From Bacillus pseudomycoides (GTDB lineage Bacteria; Bacillota; Bacilli; Bacillales; Bacillaceae_G): 36,435 nucleotides of DNA. A model generated the notes under the pieces. It made no database searches. It saw only the letters and a program-made list of their open reading frames with translations, and had not been told where the DNA came from. The stretch's first letter is position 1, and every line of letters begins with the position of its first letter. The stretch is from NCBI RefSeq assembly GCF_002582035.1, contig NZ_NUQE01000036.1:201014-237448 (forward strand), written 5' to 3'. A program made the translations under genes and the position numbers. Positions 23,540 through 31,152 of the stretch are shown in pieces.

Positions 23540-23998
23540 CTATTCTGCAACTTCTAAAATCATTTCGATTTCAATCGCTGTATTATTTGGTAACTGCGCC
23601 ATTCCGACAGCTGAGCGGGCATGTTTTCCACTTTCTCCAAATAGTTGTACAAGTAAATCTGATGCTCCGTTCATGACTTTCGGCTGCTCTGTAAAATCTT
23701 CTGTGCTATTTACAAAGCCGAGAAGTTTTACAACCCGTTTTACTTTGCTTAAATCACCTAACTCTTGCTTAACAACACTTAGTAAATTCAGCATAGATTG
23801 CTGCGCAGCTTTATATCCTTCCTCCACTGTTAAATCTCTTCCTAACTTTCCATGGTACTGATCGACACCTTGACCAGCTGTAAACAACAACTCTTTCACT
23901 CGCACACAGCTGACATAGTTCCCAACAGCTGGTCGAAGTGCCGGCAACTTAAGACCGATTTCTGCTAATTTATTCTCTGGTGTTTGCACTTTCTGCAT
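23540..23998 (-). CDS. 2-Aminomuconate deaminase, RidA/YjgF family
   Basis: 152 residues from the ATG at 23998 (GAGGTG six bases ahead), longer than ordinary RidA (about 125). KLAEIGLKLPALRPAVGNYV, VKELLFTAGQGVDQYHGKLG, QSMLNLLSVVKQELGDLSKV and the C-terminal HARSAVGMAQLPNNTAIEIE with the family arginine. The extended subgroup with the VRVKELLFTAGQG form is the one found in 2-aminomuconate deaminase (AmnD/NbaF), which releases ammonia and gives 2-hydroxymuconate/4-oxalocrotonate. The start lies inside the decarboxylase gene (29-base overlap), so the two are coupled. Confidence 0.9.
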   Translation of the reverse strand: MQKVQTPENKLAEIGLKLPALRPAVGNYVSCVRVKELLFTAGQGVDQYHGKLGRDLTVEEGYKAAQQSMLNLLSVVKQELGDLSKVKRVVKLLGFVNSTEDFTEQPKVMNGASDLLVQLFGESGKHARSAVGMAQLPNNTAIEIEMILEVAE

Positions 23999-25013
23999 AA
24001 ATAACACCTCTTCTTTTCATATCAATATTTAAAAATTGAGCAGCATTTCCACCTAACATCGCTGCTTTTTGTTCTGCGGTTAATTCCAACGTCTCATCAA
24101 TTACTTTTCCAGGATGAATCTCGCGAAGTAAAAATGGATAGTCAGAACCCATAAAAATTTTCTCATGACCAAACCGCTCGATCATGTACTTAATATTGAT
24201 TGGATCATAGTTTAAAGAATCAAAATAAAATTTCTTTGCATAATAACTTGGCGGATATGTTGTGAGTCTTAAATGAGGCCACACATGCCATCCTTTGTCT
24301 AAACGAGGAAGAATGTAAGGAAACGATCCGCCTCCATGAGCAAAACAAATTTTCAATTTAGGAAATTTCTCCATGATACCACTCCACACTAGCGTAGCAG
24401 CTGCAAGGGCTGTTTCACTTGGCATCCCTACTGTATACATAAAATTGTGATGCGGCATTCTGTCACGGCCAAGCGTCTCCCACGGATGAATAAAGATTGG
24501 AACTTTCCATTGTTCTGCCATTTGAAAGAACTCAATAAACGACGGATCGTCTAAGTTTTTACCGTTCACATTCGTTCCAATTTCAATTCCATGCAGTTTT
24601 AATTCTGTTACACATCGCTCCATTTCCCTTACTGCAGTCGGACCATCTTGCATAGGAACTGTTCCTAAACCGACAAAACGATCTGGATATTGTGCAACTG
24701 TTTCTGCTATAAAATCATTTTGAATACGCGCCATTTGTTCCGCTTCGGTTGGGTTTGCCCAGTATGAAAATGTAACTGGAATCGGAGACAAAACTTGAAT
24801 ATCTACGCCTTCACGATTCATATCTTCAATTCGTTTTTCTGGACACCAGACTTGATCTGTAACATCGCGGAAATTTTTCCCTCCAACCATAATGGAAGCC
24901 CCACACGTACAAGTGCGCTCCAATATCGGCCAACGTCCTCCACCAAATTTTTTTTCAAAATCCGGAAATGTTTCAGGGATAATATGCGTATGAAAATCTA
25001 TTCGCACTTCCAT
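23970..25013 (-). CDS. 2-Amino-3-carboxymuconate-6-semialdehyde decarboxylase (ACMSD)
   Basis: 347 residues of the amidohydrolase superfamily. Metal ligands can be placed at the HTH in VRIDFHTHIIPETFPDFEKK, the histidine of PIFIHPWETLGRDRMPHHNF, CFAHGGGSFPYI, and the aspartate in KIFMGSDYPF. CTCGASIMVGGKNFRDV and QVWCPEKRIEDMNREGVD match ACMSD proteins. It is a zinc enzyme that decarboxylates the ring-opened product of 3-hydroxyanthranilate, preventing its drift to quinolinate. The ATG at 25013 (GGAGGA just upstream) lies within the dioxygenase gene, a 16-base overlap. A longer frame exists but starts in the dioxygenase. Confidence 0.93.
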   Translation of the reverse strand: MEVRIDFHTHIIPETFPDFEKKFGGGRWPILERTCTCGASIMVGGKNFRDVTDQVWCPEKRIEDMNREGVDIQVLSPIPVTFSYWANPTEAEQMARIQNDFIAETVAQYPDRFVGLGTVPMQDGPTAVREMERCVTELKLHGIEIGTNVNGKNLDDPSFIEFFQMAEQWKVPIFIHPWETLGRDRMPHHNFMYTVGMPSETALAAATLVWSGIMEKFPKLKICFAHGGGSFPYILPRLDKGWHVWPHLRLTTYPPSYYAKKFYFDSLNYDPINIKYMIERFGHEKIFMGSDYPFLLREIHPGKVIDETLELTAEQKAAMLGGNAAQFLNIDMKRRGVIYAESANTRE

Positions 25014-25537
25014 TCCTCCGCTTCTTCTGGCATAATATGTCCACAATTTTTACATGCACGAATTTCCTTATTAGAATTAAAGCTATAAATAGCTTCCTTT
25101 ACTTGTTTTTCAATATCCTCTAATTGCACACGTACTCGGTGCATTTCATGATTACATTCATCACAAAACCAAACAAAATCTTCTAATTCTCCTTGCTTAC
25201 GTTTCCGTTCAATTACAAGACCATACGTATTTGCAACTCGATGAGGCGAATGGGGCACCATAGCTGGCAACATAAAAACATCCCCCTCTTTTACCGTTAC
25301 AACTTCACGTTTTCCTTCTCCAGTAATACATTCAACATAACAATCTCCTTTAATTTGATAAAAGAATTCATCAGATGGATCGACATGGAAATCACGTCTT
25401 CTATTTGGACCACCTAAAATCATTGCAATAAACTCTGAATCTTGCCATATGACTTTGTTATTTACCGGTGGTTTTAATAGGTCCTTATTTTCATCGATCC
25501 ATTTTAATAAATTAAAAGATTGTAACGTTCCTGACAT
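24998..25537 (-). CDS. nbaC: 3-Hydroxyanthranilate 3,4-dioxygenase
   Basis: 179 residues, single-cupin bacterial HAO. Iron ligands His51, Glu57 and His96 (NRRRDFHVDPSDEFFYQIKG; MVPHSPHRV), substrate-binding Arg47 and Glu110, and the second rubredoxin-like metal site from Cys125/Cys128 (FCDEC) and Cys162/Cys165 (CKNC). These positions are essentially those of the crystallised Cupriavidus enzyme, from memory. It opens the ring of 3-hydroxyanthranilate with O2 to the aminocarboxymuconate semialdehyde. It is tightly linked to the FAD-synthetase gene upstream and overlaps the ACMSD gene. Confidence 0.96.
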   Translation of the reverse strand: MSGTLQSFNLLKWIDENKDLLKPPVNNKVIWQDSEFIAMILGGPNRRRDFHVDPSDEFFYQIKGDCYVECITGEGKREVVTVKEGDVFMLPAMVPHSPHRVANTYGLVIERKRKQGELEDFVWFCDECNHEMHRVRVQLEDIEKQVKEAIYSFNSNKEIRACKNCGHIMPEEAEEWKCE

Positions 25538-25565
25538 CCTTATTCCTCCTCGTATTTGATTACAT

Positions 25566-26105
25566 TTACATTATTTCAAGCGACCATCCTAATAAAAATT
25601 GAGCTTGTTGTAATTCTCCCTGACATAATTGATTACGAATTCTTGTTGAAGAAATACGTTCTCCCGCTTCACAACAAATTGTTTCGACAATAGAAACGGC
25701 GAAGTAATCTGCAAGTAGATTTATATCCCCTTTACGATTTTTTCCAAACCGAAAATCTTCTCCAACAAAAATTTCCACTGGATGCAATCGTTGTAACTCT
25801 TGAATGAAACAAATGGCCTTCCTTGTTACATACGATTGGTCAAAGCGAACGACAACTACATAGTCTACACCTAACTCATTGAATCGATTTAATTTTTCCG
25901 GAATTGGCGTTAACACACGTGCTCCTTGAAAATAAGAACGTGGCGGTGGATCGAATGTATACACGACATTTTTAACATGCAAGTCCCTACTTTTCTCAAC
26001 CGCTTTACGAATCACAGCTTGATGACCTTTATGTACACCATCAAAAGCACCAATTGCGACAACTGATTTTTGTAATATCGGTACACCTTCATCATGTATA
26101 TAGAT
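25566..26105 (-). CDS. Stand-alone FAD synthetase domain (FMN adenylyltransferase), non-standard or damaged start
   Basis: The open frame encodes about 179 residues equal to the N-terminal half of RibF: VVAIGAFDGVHKGHQAVIRK (nucleotidyl-transferase HxGH motif), VYTFDPPPRSYF, VEIFVGEDFRFGKNRKGD and RISSTRIRNQLCQGELQQA. The riboflavin-kinase half is absent. In frame there is no ATG, GTG or TTG before the GTG at 26015, which would delete the HKGH active site. A strong GAGGAGG (26114-26120) is eight bases before an ATC at 26105, five before another at 26108. The only nearby ATG (26112) is out of frame and stops after six codons. It probably starts at ATC or carries a start-codon mutation. In Geobacillus the counterpart feeds FAD to the anthranilate hydroxylase system. 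Confidence 0.75.
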   Translation of the reverse strand: MYIHDEGVPILQKSVVAIGAFDGVHKGHQAVIRKAVEKSRDLHVKNVVYTFDPPPRSYFQGARVLTPIPEKLNRFNELGVDYVVVVRFDQSYVTRKAICFIQELQRLHPVEIFVGEDFRFGKNRKGDINLLADYFAVSIVETICCEAGERISSTRIRNQLCQGELQQAQFLLGWSLEIM

Positions 26106-26141
26106 GATTCATACCTCCTCATCCCTTTGATGACACTGTTA

Positions 26142-26888
26142 TTAAATATCTAAATAACCAAACTCTTTCGAAATCATTTGCGCTGTATTCATCACGCTAC
26201 GAATGATAACTTGCCGGTCTCTTCCTTGCATATAAGAAATTGGCCCAACAATATTAAGAGCTGCAACTGTTCTCCCTGTATAAGAACGAATAGGCGCAGC
26301 AATCCCATATAAACCATGTTCGTTTTCGTTATCGCTAATAGAATATCCCTGACGACGAATTTCCTGTAATTCCTCTTGAAACCGTTTCATGCAGGTAATC
26401 GTGTTCGGCGCTCGTGGTAAAAGGCCATTTTCGACAGCGTGTTCAACAAATGAAGGATTAAAAGAAAGAAGTACTTTTCCTGTACTCGTACAATAAGCAG
26501 GCTTTCTTGACCCAACATGTGTCGATATTTGGATAGAATCTTTTGACGATATTTTCAAAATAAAAACAACGTCTCCACGGTCAAACATACCAATGTGCAC
26601 CGTTCCATTAAATTTTCGTACGAGCTCTTCTACAAATGGAATTGCTCCGCTATAAATTTCTTGTTGAAACATCACTTGGTTGCCCCATTCTAATAATTTC
26701 CAACCTAGACGGTATTTTCTTTGCTCATCTTGAATTAACATTCCTTCTTCGCATAATGTGCGAACAAGGTGATGAATTGTGCTTGGATTCATATTCAATT
26801 TTGCTGCGATTTCTGAATTCCCTAATACAGGTTCATCACCAGTAAAACAATTTAGAATTTTACAAATTTTACTGACAGACGCTATCAA
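26142..26888 (-). CDS. IclR family transcriptional regulator
   Basis: 248 residues from a TTG start with AGGAGGT eight bases upstream. Residues 1-62 form the winged helix (VSKICKILNCFTGDEPVLGN, SEIAAKLNMNPSTIHHLVRT). The rest is the IclR effector domain: GTVHIGMFDRGDVVFILKIS, THVGSRKPAYCTSTGKVLLS, GYSISDNENEHGLYGIAAPI and RTVAALNIVGPISYM. Regulators of aromatic catabolism are common in this family (PcaR, HmgR). Located between the monooxygenase and the rest of the pathway, it most likely controls the locus in response to anthranilate or 3-hydroxyanthranilate; effector and sign are inferred. Confidence 0.92.
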   Translation of the reverse strand: MIASVSKICKILNCFTGDEPVLGNSEIAAKLNMNPSTIHHLVRTLCEEGMLIQDEQRKYRLGWKLLEWGNQVMFQQEIYSGAIPFVEELVRKFNGTVHIGMFDRGDVVFILKISSKDSIQISTHVGSRKPAYCTSTGKVLLSFNPSFVEHAVENGLLPRAPNTITCMKRFQEELQEIRRQGYSISDNENEHGLYGIAAPIRSYTGRTVAALNIVGPISYMQGRDRQVIIRSVMNTAQMISKEFGYLDI

Positions 26889-27020
26889 AATAGATTACCT
26901 CCTATATTTCAGTTACATATACAATTCGGTTGATACATAGCTAAAATTCGTAAGAAGTTTTACATCCTAACAGTAAAATTCTTTTTAATTCTCTGTTGCT
27001 CCTTCCTTCCACACCAATAT

Positions 27021-27034
27021 TGTAAGCGATATCA
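27021..27034. promoter_or_regulatory. CcpA cre site upstream of the IclR gene
   Basis: TGTAAGCGATATCA (TGATATCGCTTACA on the other strand) fits the Bacillus cre consensus TGWNANCGNTNWCA at every position. It lies 133 bases upstream of the IclR start, in the 156-bp gap that probably holds a second promoter. Confidence 0.65.
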
Positions 27035-27044
27035 AAAATAATGC

Positions 27045-28520
27045 TTACTTTAGTGCGCTTTCAGATACAATGGCCCCTTGTAAAGCATCTTCTACTAAAG
27101 ACAATGATTGCTTTTTCTTATATGCGTTATAAAACATGCCCATCTTCCGAACTGGATCACCTGAGTAATAACGCTCATATTGTAATAATCGTTGTCCAAA
27201 TGCCTCACCACATAAATCCCAAGCTAACTTAAACAAACGGACGCGTTCTTCAGAAGATACACCTTCTCGGCCAATATAATACTTATGCATATCATCTTGA
27301 ATCTCAGGATTCATAAAATCTGCGCCTGTTGGAGACATAAGGAGACCACCTGCACCAATCGTTTGGATGATTTCAATTGCACGCGGATACATTTTTGGTA
27401 ATAAACTACGAATTGTGTCGAGTGGCAATCTTGCTGGTACCGCTTCACCATACGCATTCATTTCATGCTCGTATTCCGCAACTTGAAGTAGAGCACGAAT
27501 TGTTTCTACGTCTTGCATGAGTTCCGCTAACTGATTTTGTACATTTAAGAAGCCATCTACTCCAATTGAATCAGCTAGCTTGATTGCCACTTCCGCTGCA
27601 AACGAAAGTTTCACAAGGCCCCTTACTCCTGATTGATGAGCAGGTTGATGACCAATTCCTGTCTTTGGATACAGTTGATTTCCTGCCTCAACACTTTGAT
27701 AAATAAATACTTTATCCCATGGAATAAACACATTGTGGAATACTAAAAGTGCATCCATCTCTTCAAATCTTGATGCAAGCGGATGATCAAATAATGACCG
27801 TTTTCCATCTTGCATCGGTTCACGACAAAGAATACGTAATCCAGGGGCATCGATTGGAACTGCAAATGAAATTGCATGGCGCTCATCACCAGGTTTAAAA
27901 CTTGGATAGGAATAAATGATAACTTCATCTGTAATTGGTGCAAGAGTTGCTAGCATTTTCGCACCACTCACATACATTCCTTCTTCTGTTTCTTTTACAA
28001 CACCTAAATGCATTGTCGCATCTTCTTGTTGATGAGACGCTTTGCTTCGATCATTTTGTGGATTAATAATCGCATGCGTTAAAAATAAATCCTGATCTCG
28101 AATATGTTTATAGTAATTTTTAATATTTTCTCCCCACTCCGGGTCAAACTGTTCAAAAAACCAAGAGTTACTCGCCATTGAAGTCACCGTAACATTTAAA
28201 AAGTCAGGTGTCCTTCCCATCAAGCCAAAAGTTGCTTTCGCCCATACCTCAAACAATTCACGACGTGCTTTTAAATCCTCATAGTTTCTCGGCACTAAAA
28301 ATGCATTAGACACTCGTTCTCCTGTCTCTTCGCATACATGAGTAATCTTATCCTGATATGCTGGATCATGCTGCATATCATATAATTTTGCGATTTGCAA
28401 AATTGGTTCACGAAACACATCTTCATTCACTACATCCGTTACTCTTCTACCGCCTATCCAAATCTCTGGTTTTCTCGCTTTTAACCCCTCAATATATTGA
28501 GCACCTGTTCGAATCGCCAT
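27045..28520 (-). CDS. Anthranilate 3-monooxygenase, FADH2-dependent (HpaB family)
   Basis: 491 residues from the ATG at 28520 (GGAGGGG six bases ahead); a longer frame to 28550 has no ribosome site. The fold is that of HpaB, the oxygenase part of two-component flavin monooxygenases: [40 protein letters not shown], the flavin-contact [34 protein letters not shown], and a C-terminal [20 protein letters not shown]. By family alone it could be 4-hydroxyphenylacetate 3-monooxygenase. Position beside 3-hydroxyanthranilate dioxygenase and an FAD synthetase matches the Geobacillus anthranilate hydroxylase GTNG_3160, so anthranilate to 3-hydroxyanthranilate is preferred. It needs reduced FAD from a separate reductase, which is not in this window. 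Confidence 0.88.
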   Translation of the reverse strand: MAIRTGAQYIEGLKARKPEIWIGGRRVTDVVNEDVFREPILQIAKLYDMQHDPAYQDKITHVCEETGERVSNAFLVPRNYEDLKARRELFEVWAKATFGLMGRTPDFLNVTVTSMASNSWFFEQFDPEWGENIKNYYKHIRDQDLFLTHAIINPQNDRSKASHQQEDATMHLGVVKETEEGMYVSGAKMLATLAPITDEVIIYSYPSFKPGDERHAISFAVPIDAPGLRILCREPMQDGKRSLFDHPLASRFEEMDALLVFHNVFIPWDKVFIYQSVEAGNQLYPKTGIGHQPAHQSGVRGLVKLSFAAEVAIKLADSIGVDGFLNVQNQLAELMQDVETIRALLQVAEYEHEMNAYGEAVPARLPLDTIRSLLPKMYPRAIEIIQTIGAGGLLMSPTGADFMNPEIQDDMHKYYIGREGVSSEERVRLFKLAWDLCGEAFGQRLLQYERYYSGDPVRKMGMFYNAYKKKQSLSLVEDALQGAIVSESALK

Positions 28521-28535
28521 ACATAACCCCTCCAA

Positions 28536-28549
28536 TGTATACGTTTTCA
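28536..28549. promoter_or_regulatory. CcpA cre-like site at the monooxygenase leader
   Basis: TGAAAACGTATACA on the minus strand matches TGWNANCGNTNWCA at all but one position (A for T after CGN). It ends 15 bases before the ATG, where binding would block transcription. Confidence 0.5.
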
Positions 28550-28658
28550 AAATTTAATAGACAAATAAGTTAAGAAATACGAAATATCCCCCCTCTTTTT
28601 AATTGACGGAATTTTTAATTATTATAGAAAGGATTACTATGTTCAAACAACTCACTTA

Positions 28659-28673
28659 TTTCACATTATGAAA
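28659..28673. promoter_or_regulatory. 15-bp palindrome, candidate IclR operator
   Basis: TTTCACATTATGAAA (TTTCA-N5-TGAAA) lies 139 bases upstream of the monooxygenase start. IclR-family operators are often short palindromes of this size. No second copy was found near the IclR gene, so this is weak. Confidence 0.3.
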
Positions 28674-28692
28674 TCCTATCATTTTTTTTGAA

Positions 28693-28799
28693 ATAAAGGG
28701 AAGCTTCCATCAGTGTTTTTTCATACCCTACTTATCTTCTTCACTTCTCTCTCAATCTTGAAATGAGAATCTTACTATCCACTAATATCGGGATAAAGT
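28693..28799 (+). repeat. Full-length but diverged copy of the ATAAA-ended repeat
   Basis: ATAAAGGGAAGCTTCCATCA at the left, a CTTATCTTCTTC/AATCTTGAAATGAG middle, and CTAATATCGGGATAAA at the right. Same 107-bp length as 6934-7040, with several changes in both hairpins. Confidence 0.7.
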
Positions 28800-28824
28800 A
28801 CAACTTTCATTTGTCTGCAAGAAA

Positions 28825-28860
28825 TAGAAAAGGAACGGTTTTCCGTCCCTTTCCTATTAC
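28825..28860 (-). terminator. Terminator downstream of spoIIP
   Basis: AATAGAAAAGGAACGG pairs with CCGTCCCTTTCCTATT around a TTTT loop; on the minus strand this is 13 bases past the spoIIP stop. Confidence 0.75.
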
Positions 28861-28872
28861 TCTTATTTTTCA

Positions 28873-30018
28873 TTAATGATTCACTTTCTCTGCATCCCAA
28901 TAATACTTGCCAAACGCTTCCGCTAGTACATCAATTGAGTTATATAATTCTTCTAGCGTATTATCAACACCACCAACTTCTACAAGTAAAGCGTTAGGAG
29001 ATAAATCTTGATTATATGTACCATCTCCCTTACTTTTATCTTTTTTGAAAATTCCTCGACTGAGCCCATAATAATGTTTATCCAAATATGAGTTAATTGC
29101 GTTTGCAATTTTCATATTTTCTTCTCGTCCTTCATTTTCCATCCCAATAACGAAGTAAAGTCTTGCGTATGACTTTCCATTAATCACTTTTGTTGTAACA
29201 TTCTTACGCTGATCATCTCGGTGAATATCAATCGGAAATACGATTTGCTTATTTTGGGCTAACGCTTCTTTTACATATCCATGCGATGCTTTATAAGCCT
29301 GATACCACTTCATCTTTTTCTGCGCTAATAAGTCTCCCATGTTTGTCTTGTCATGTAAAGCTGGAATTCCTTGTCCTTCTAATTGCTGTTTTAATCTCGT
29401 ACCAAGGAGTGAAACATTTACATCTGGACTTGATGCTTTATCTGGAATTTTCGCTCCAGGTAATAACGGTAAAAACGACTCCCAACTATGCGTATGATAA
29501 ATAAATACGGCATTTTTCCCCTCTATAGCGTTTCCTTTCTTTTGAACAGGATTATTCTTTTCTGCTTCCTGAACTTTTTCTTCAGCCACTTCACGCTCTT
29601 TCGTAATTTCTTCTATCGGTACACTTGATTCATTTGGTATATTTGTATAATCCGTTCCTTCCCCAGCTACAAGAATGTCAGAATAATAGTTTGCCATTCC
29701 TGGTATTTCTTTTCCCATAAATGTTCGAATATCTTGCAAACGCATATCTGTTGTTAACGAAAACAATAACGCTCCTACTGACTCTCGTTTCTTTGTTTGA
29801 AAATATTCAAAAGAAAAATAATGATTTTCCATTTCAATCATTTGCATAAATCCTTGTGAGGAAATTTTTCCAAACCATTGATTCACATAATATGATTTCA
29901 TTGTATGTAAAATCGTTGTAATTAACGATGCAGCCACTAAAATAAAAAATGCATAAGAACACAATAAAATTATAATCTTCTTACTATGTGTCTGAGAATG
30001 TATAAAATACTTTTTCAT
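28873..30018 (-). CDS. spoIIP: SpoIIP paralogue (sporulation amidase/endopeptidase)
   Basis: 381 residues from the ATG at 30018 (AAAGGGTGG upstream). A short cytoplasmic N-terminus, one membrane helix (about residues 14-37, KIIILLCSYAFFILVAASLI), a linker, then the SpoIIP domain from about residue 170: GKNAVFIYHTHSWESFLPLL (zinc His), VFPIDIHRDDQRK (His), LYFVIGMENEGREENMKIAN and ALLVEVGGVDNTLEELY with the catalytic Glu. SpoIIP cuts cross-links and glycan stems during engulfment with SpoIID. The standard spoIIP follows gpr; neither gpr nor other spoII genes are here, so this is probably an extra copy known to occur in B. cereus-group genomes. Monocistronic. Confidence 0.9.
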   Translation of the reverse strand: MKKYFIHSQTHSKKIIILLCSYAFFILVAASLITTILHTMKSYYVNQWFGKISSQGFMQMIEMENHYFSFEYFQTKKRESVGALLFSLTTDMRLQDIRTFMGKEIPGMANYYSDILVAGEGTDYTNIPNESSVPIEEITKEREVAEEKVQEAEKNNPVQKKGNAIEGKNAVFIYHTHSWESFLPLLPGAKIPDKASSPDVNVSLLGTRLKQQLEGQGIPALHDKTNMGDLLAQKKMKWYQAYKASHGYVKEALAQNKQIVFPIDIHRDDQRKNVTTKVINGKSYARLYFVIGMENEGREENMKIANAINSYLDKHYYGLSRGIFKKDKSKGDGTYNQDLSPNALLVEVGGVDNTLEELYNSIDVLAEAFGKYYWDAEKVNH

Positions 30019-30037
30019 CGTACCACCCTTTCTATAC

Positions 30038-30067
30038 ATGGGTATGTACAAGCTTGATACGATATAC
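30038..30067 (-). promoter_or_regulatory. Possible sigma-E promoter of the spoIIP paralogue
   Basis: On the minus strand GTATATC is followed after 14 bases by CATACCCA, resembling the sigma-E -35 (K-ATA) and -10 (CATACA-T) elements, about 20 bases upstream of the start codon. Two mismatches in the -10 keep confidence low. Confidence 0.35.
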
Positions 30068-30149
30068 ATTCTGATTACATATGCATTGCACATTTTAAAG
30101 CTGGAGTTTTCTTACACTTACTATTTAATTGGTATATATATTTTCAGCT

Positions 30150-30187
30150 TCAAAAAAAGAAGAGAAATGGCATCCATTTCTCTTCTT
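30150..30187 (-). terminator. Terminator of the SPFH/NfeD operon
   Basis: Perfect 14-base arms AAGAAGAGAAATGG (30157-30170) and CCATTTCTCTTCTT (30174-30187), loop CAT, with seven T on the minus strand. Confidence 0.9.
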
Positions 30188-30192
30188 CGCTT

Positions 30193-31152
30193 CTATTGTT
30201 CTTTTTTCATATCTACAGAAGGCAGCTTTTTCTCTTTAAACAGCTCTCCAATTGCCCCTAAGCTTCCTAATGTTTCAACGGCATTTGATGGAAGGAACAC
30301 TTTATTTGCTGGTCCTTTTGCAATCTCAGTTAATGATTCAAATGACTTGTATGCAAGAATACGCTCATCAAGTCCTGCTTGACGCAGCATTTGAATACGG
30401 CTTTGTTCTGCTTTCGCAATTTCTTCAATTGCTTTTGCTTCCCCTTGTGCTTCTAGTTCTTTCGCTTGTCGTACTCCTTCTGCCTCTCGAATACGCGCTT
30501 CTTTATCACCTTCAGCCATTAAGATTTTACTTTGTTTTTCCCCTTCCGCGCGAAGTACTTTATCTTGTTTTGCTGCTTCTGCTTCGAGAATAATTGCACG
30601 TTTATTTCGTTCTGCCTTCATTTGTTTTTCCATCGCTGCTTGTATGTCTTTCGGTGGAATAATATCTACAACTTCAACACGTTCAATACGAACGCCCCAT
30701 TTTTCTGTCGCCTCATCAAGTGCTAAACGAATTTCTGTTGAAATTTTCTCACGACCAGATAACGTTTCATCAAGCTCCATTTTCCCGATGATTTGCCGCA
30801 TTGTTGCAGATGTAACATTACGAACCCCAAATTCATAATTTGAAATACCATATGTCGCCAACTCTGGGTCCACAATTTGATAGAAAATAATCGTATCAAT
30901 CTCAACTTGTACGTTATCTTTTGTAATTACTGTTTGCGGTGGTACATTTGTTTGTTGGATGCGTAAATCATGATAAAGACGTACCCGATCGATAACTGGG
31001 ATAATCATATTTAAACCCGGGTGCATCAAACGCTGGAATTTACCTAAACGCTCTATAACACCTACTTTTTGCTGTGGAATAATTTTAATTGTTAATGCGA
31101 TAAATACAATAACAATCAATGCTAAAATAATTGATAATGTTAAACCAACCAT
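30193..31152 (-). CDS. SPFH domain (stomatin/prohibitin-like, QmcA family) protein
   Basis: 319 residues. An N-terminal membrane anchor (residues 4-26), then an SPFH/band-7 domain: IIPQQKVGVIERLGKFQRLM, HPGLNMIIPVIDRV, NVPPQTVITKDNVQVEIDTI and SATMRQIIGKMELDETLSGR. A long Ala/Glu/Lys coiled coil follows (about 180-260, QDKVLRAEGEKQSKILMAEG and similar), then a short tail. This is the slipin/QmcA type found in membrane microdomains. It starts at the base where the NfeD stop lies, and such SPFH proteins are typically paired with NfeD partners. Involvement in membrane organisation or protein quality control is known for the family; no more can be said here. Confidence 0.92.
   Translation of the reverse strand: MVGLTLSIILALIVIVFIALTIKIIPQQKVGVIERLGKFQRLMHPGLNMIIPVIDRVRLYHDLRIQQTNVPPQTVITKDNVQVEIDTIIFYQIVDPELATYGISNYEFGVRNVTSATMRQIIGKMELDETLSGREKISTEIRLALDEATEKWGVRIERVEVVDIIPPKDIQAAMEKQMKAERNKRAIILEAEAAKQDKVLRAEGEKQSKILMAEGDKEARIREAEGVRQAKELEAQGEAKAIEEIAKAEQSRIQMLRQAGLDERILAYKSFESLTEIAKGPANKVFLPSNAVETLGSLGAIGELFKEKKLPSVDMKKEQ

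Larger units (their letters stand above)
28521..28872. other. Intergenic region upstream of the monooxygenase
   Basis: Contains a cre site (28536-28549), a 15-bp palindrome (28659-28673), a repeat copy (28693-28799) and the spoIIP-side terminator (28825-28860). No coding sequence seen. Confidence 0.6.

Noticed and set aside
23322-23861. 179-codon plus-strand frame across the dehydrogenase and RidA genes
   Set aside because: Antisense to two well-supported genes, low-complexity Ser/Ala-rich translation, no start context.
25566-26015. Short FAD-synthetase starting at the GTG at 26015
   Set aside because: This start would remove the HKGH active site and has no ribosome site, whereas the frame upstream is open, conserved in pattern and preceded by GAGGAGG.
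27045-28520. 4-Hydroxyphenylacetate 3-monooxygenase (HpaB) as the product
   Set aside because: The fold fits, but no homoprotocatechuate pathway genes (hpaD, hpaE, hpaF) are present, while the whole neighbourhood degrades 3-hydroxyanthranilate.
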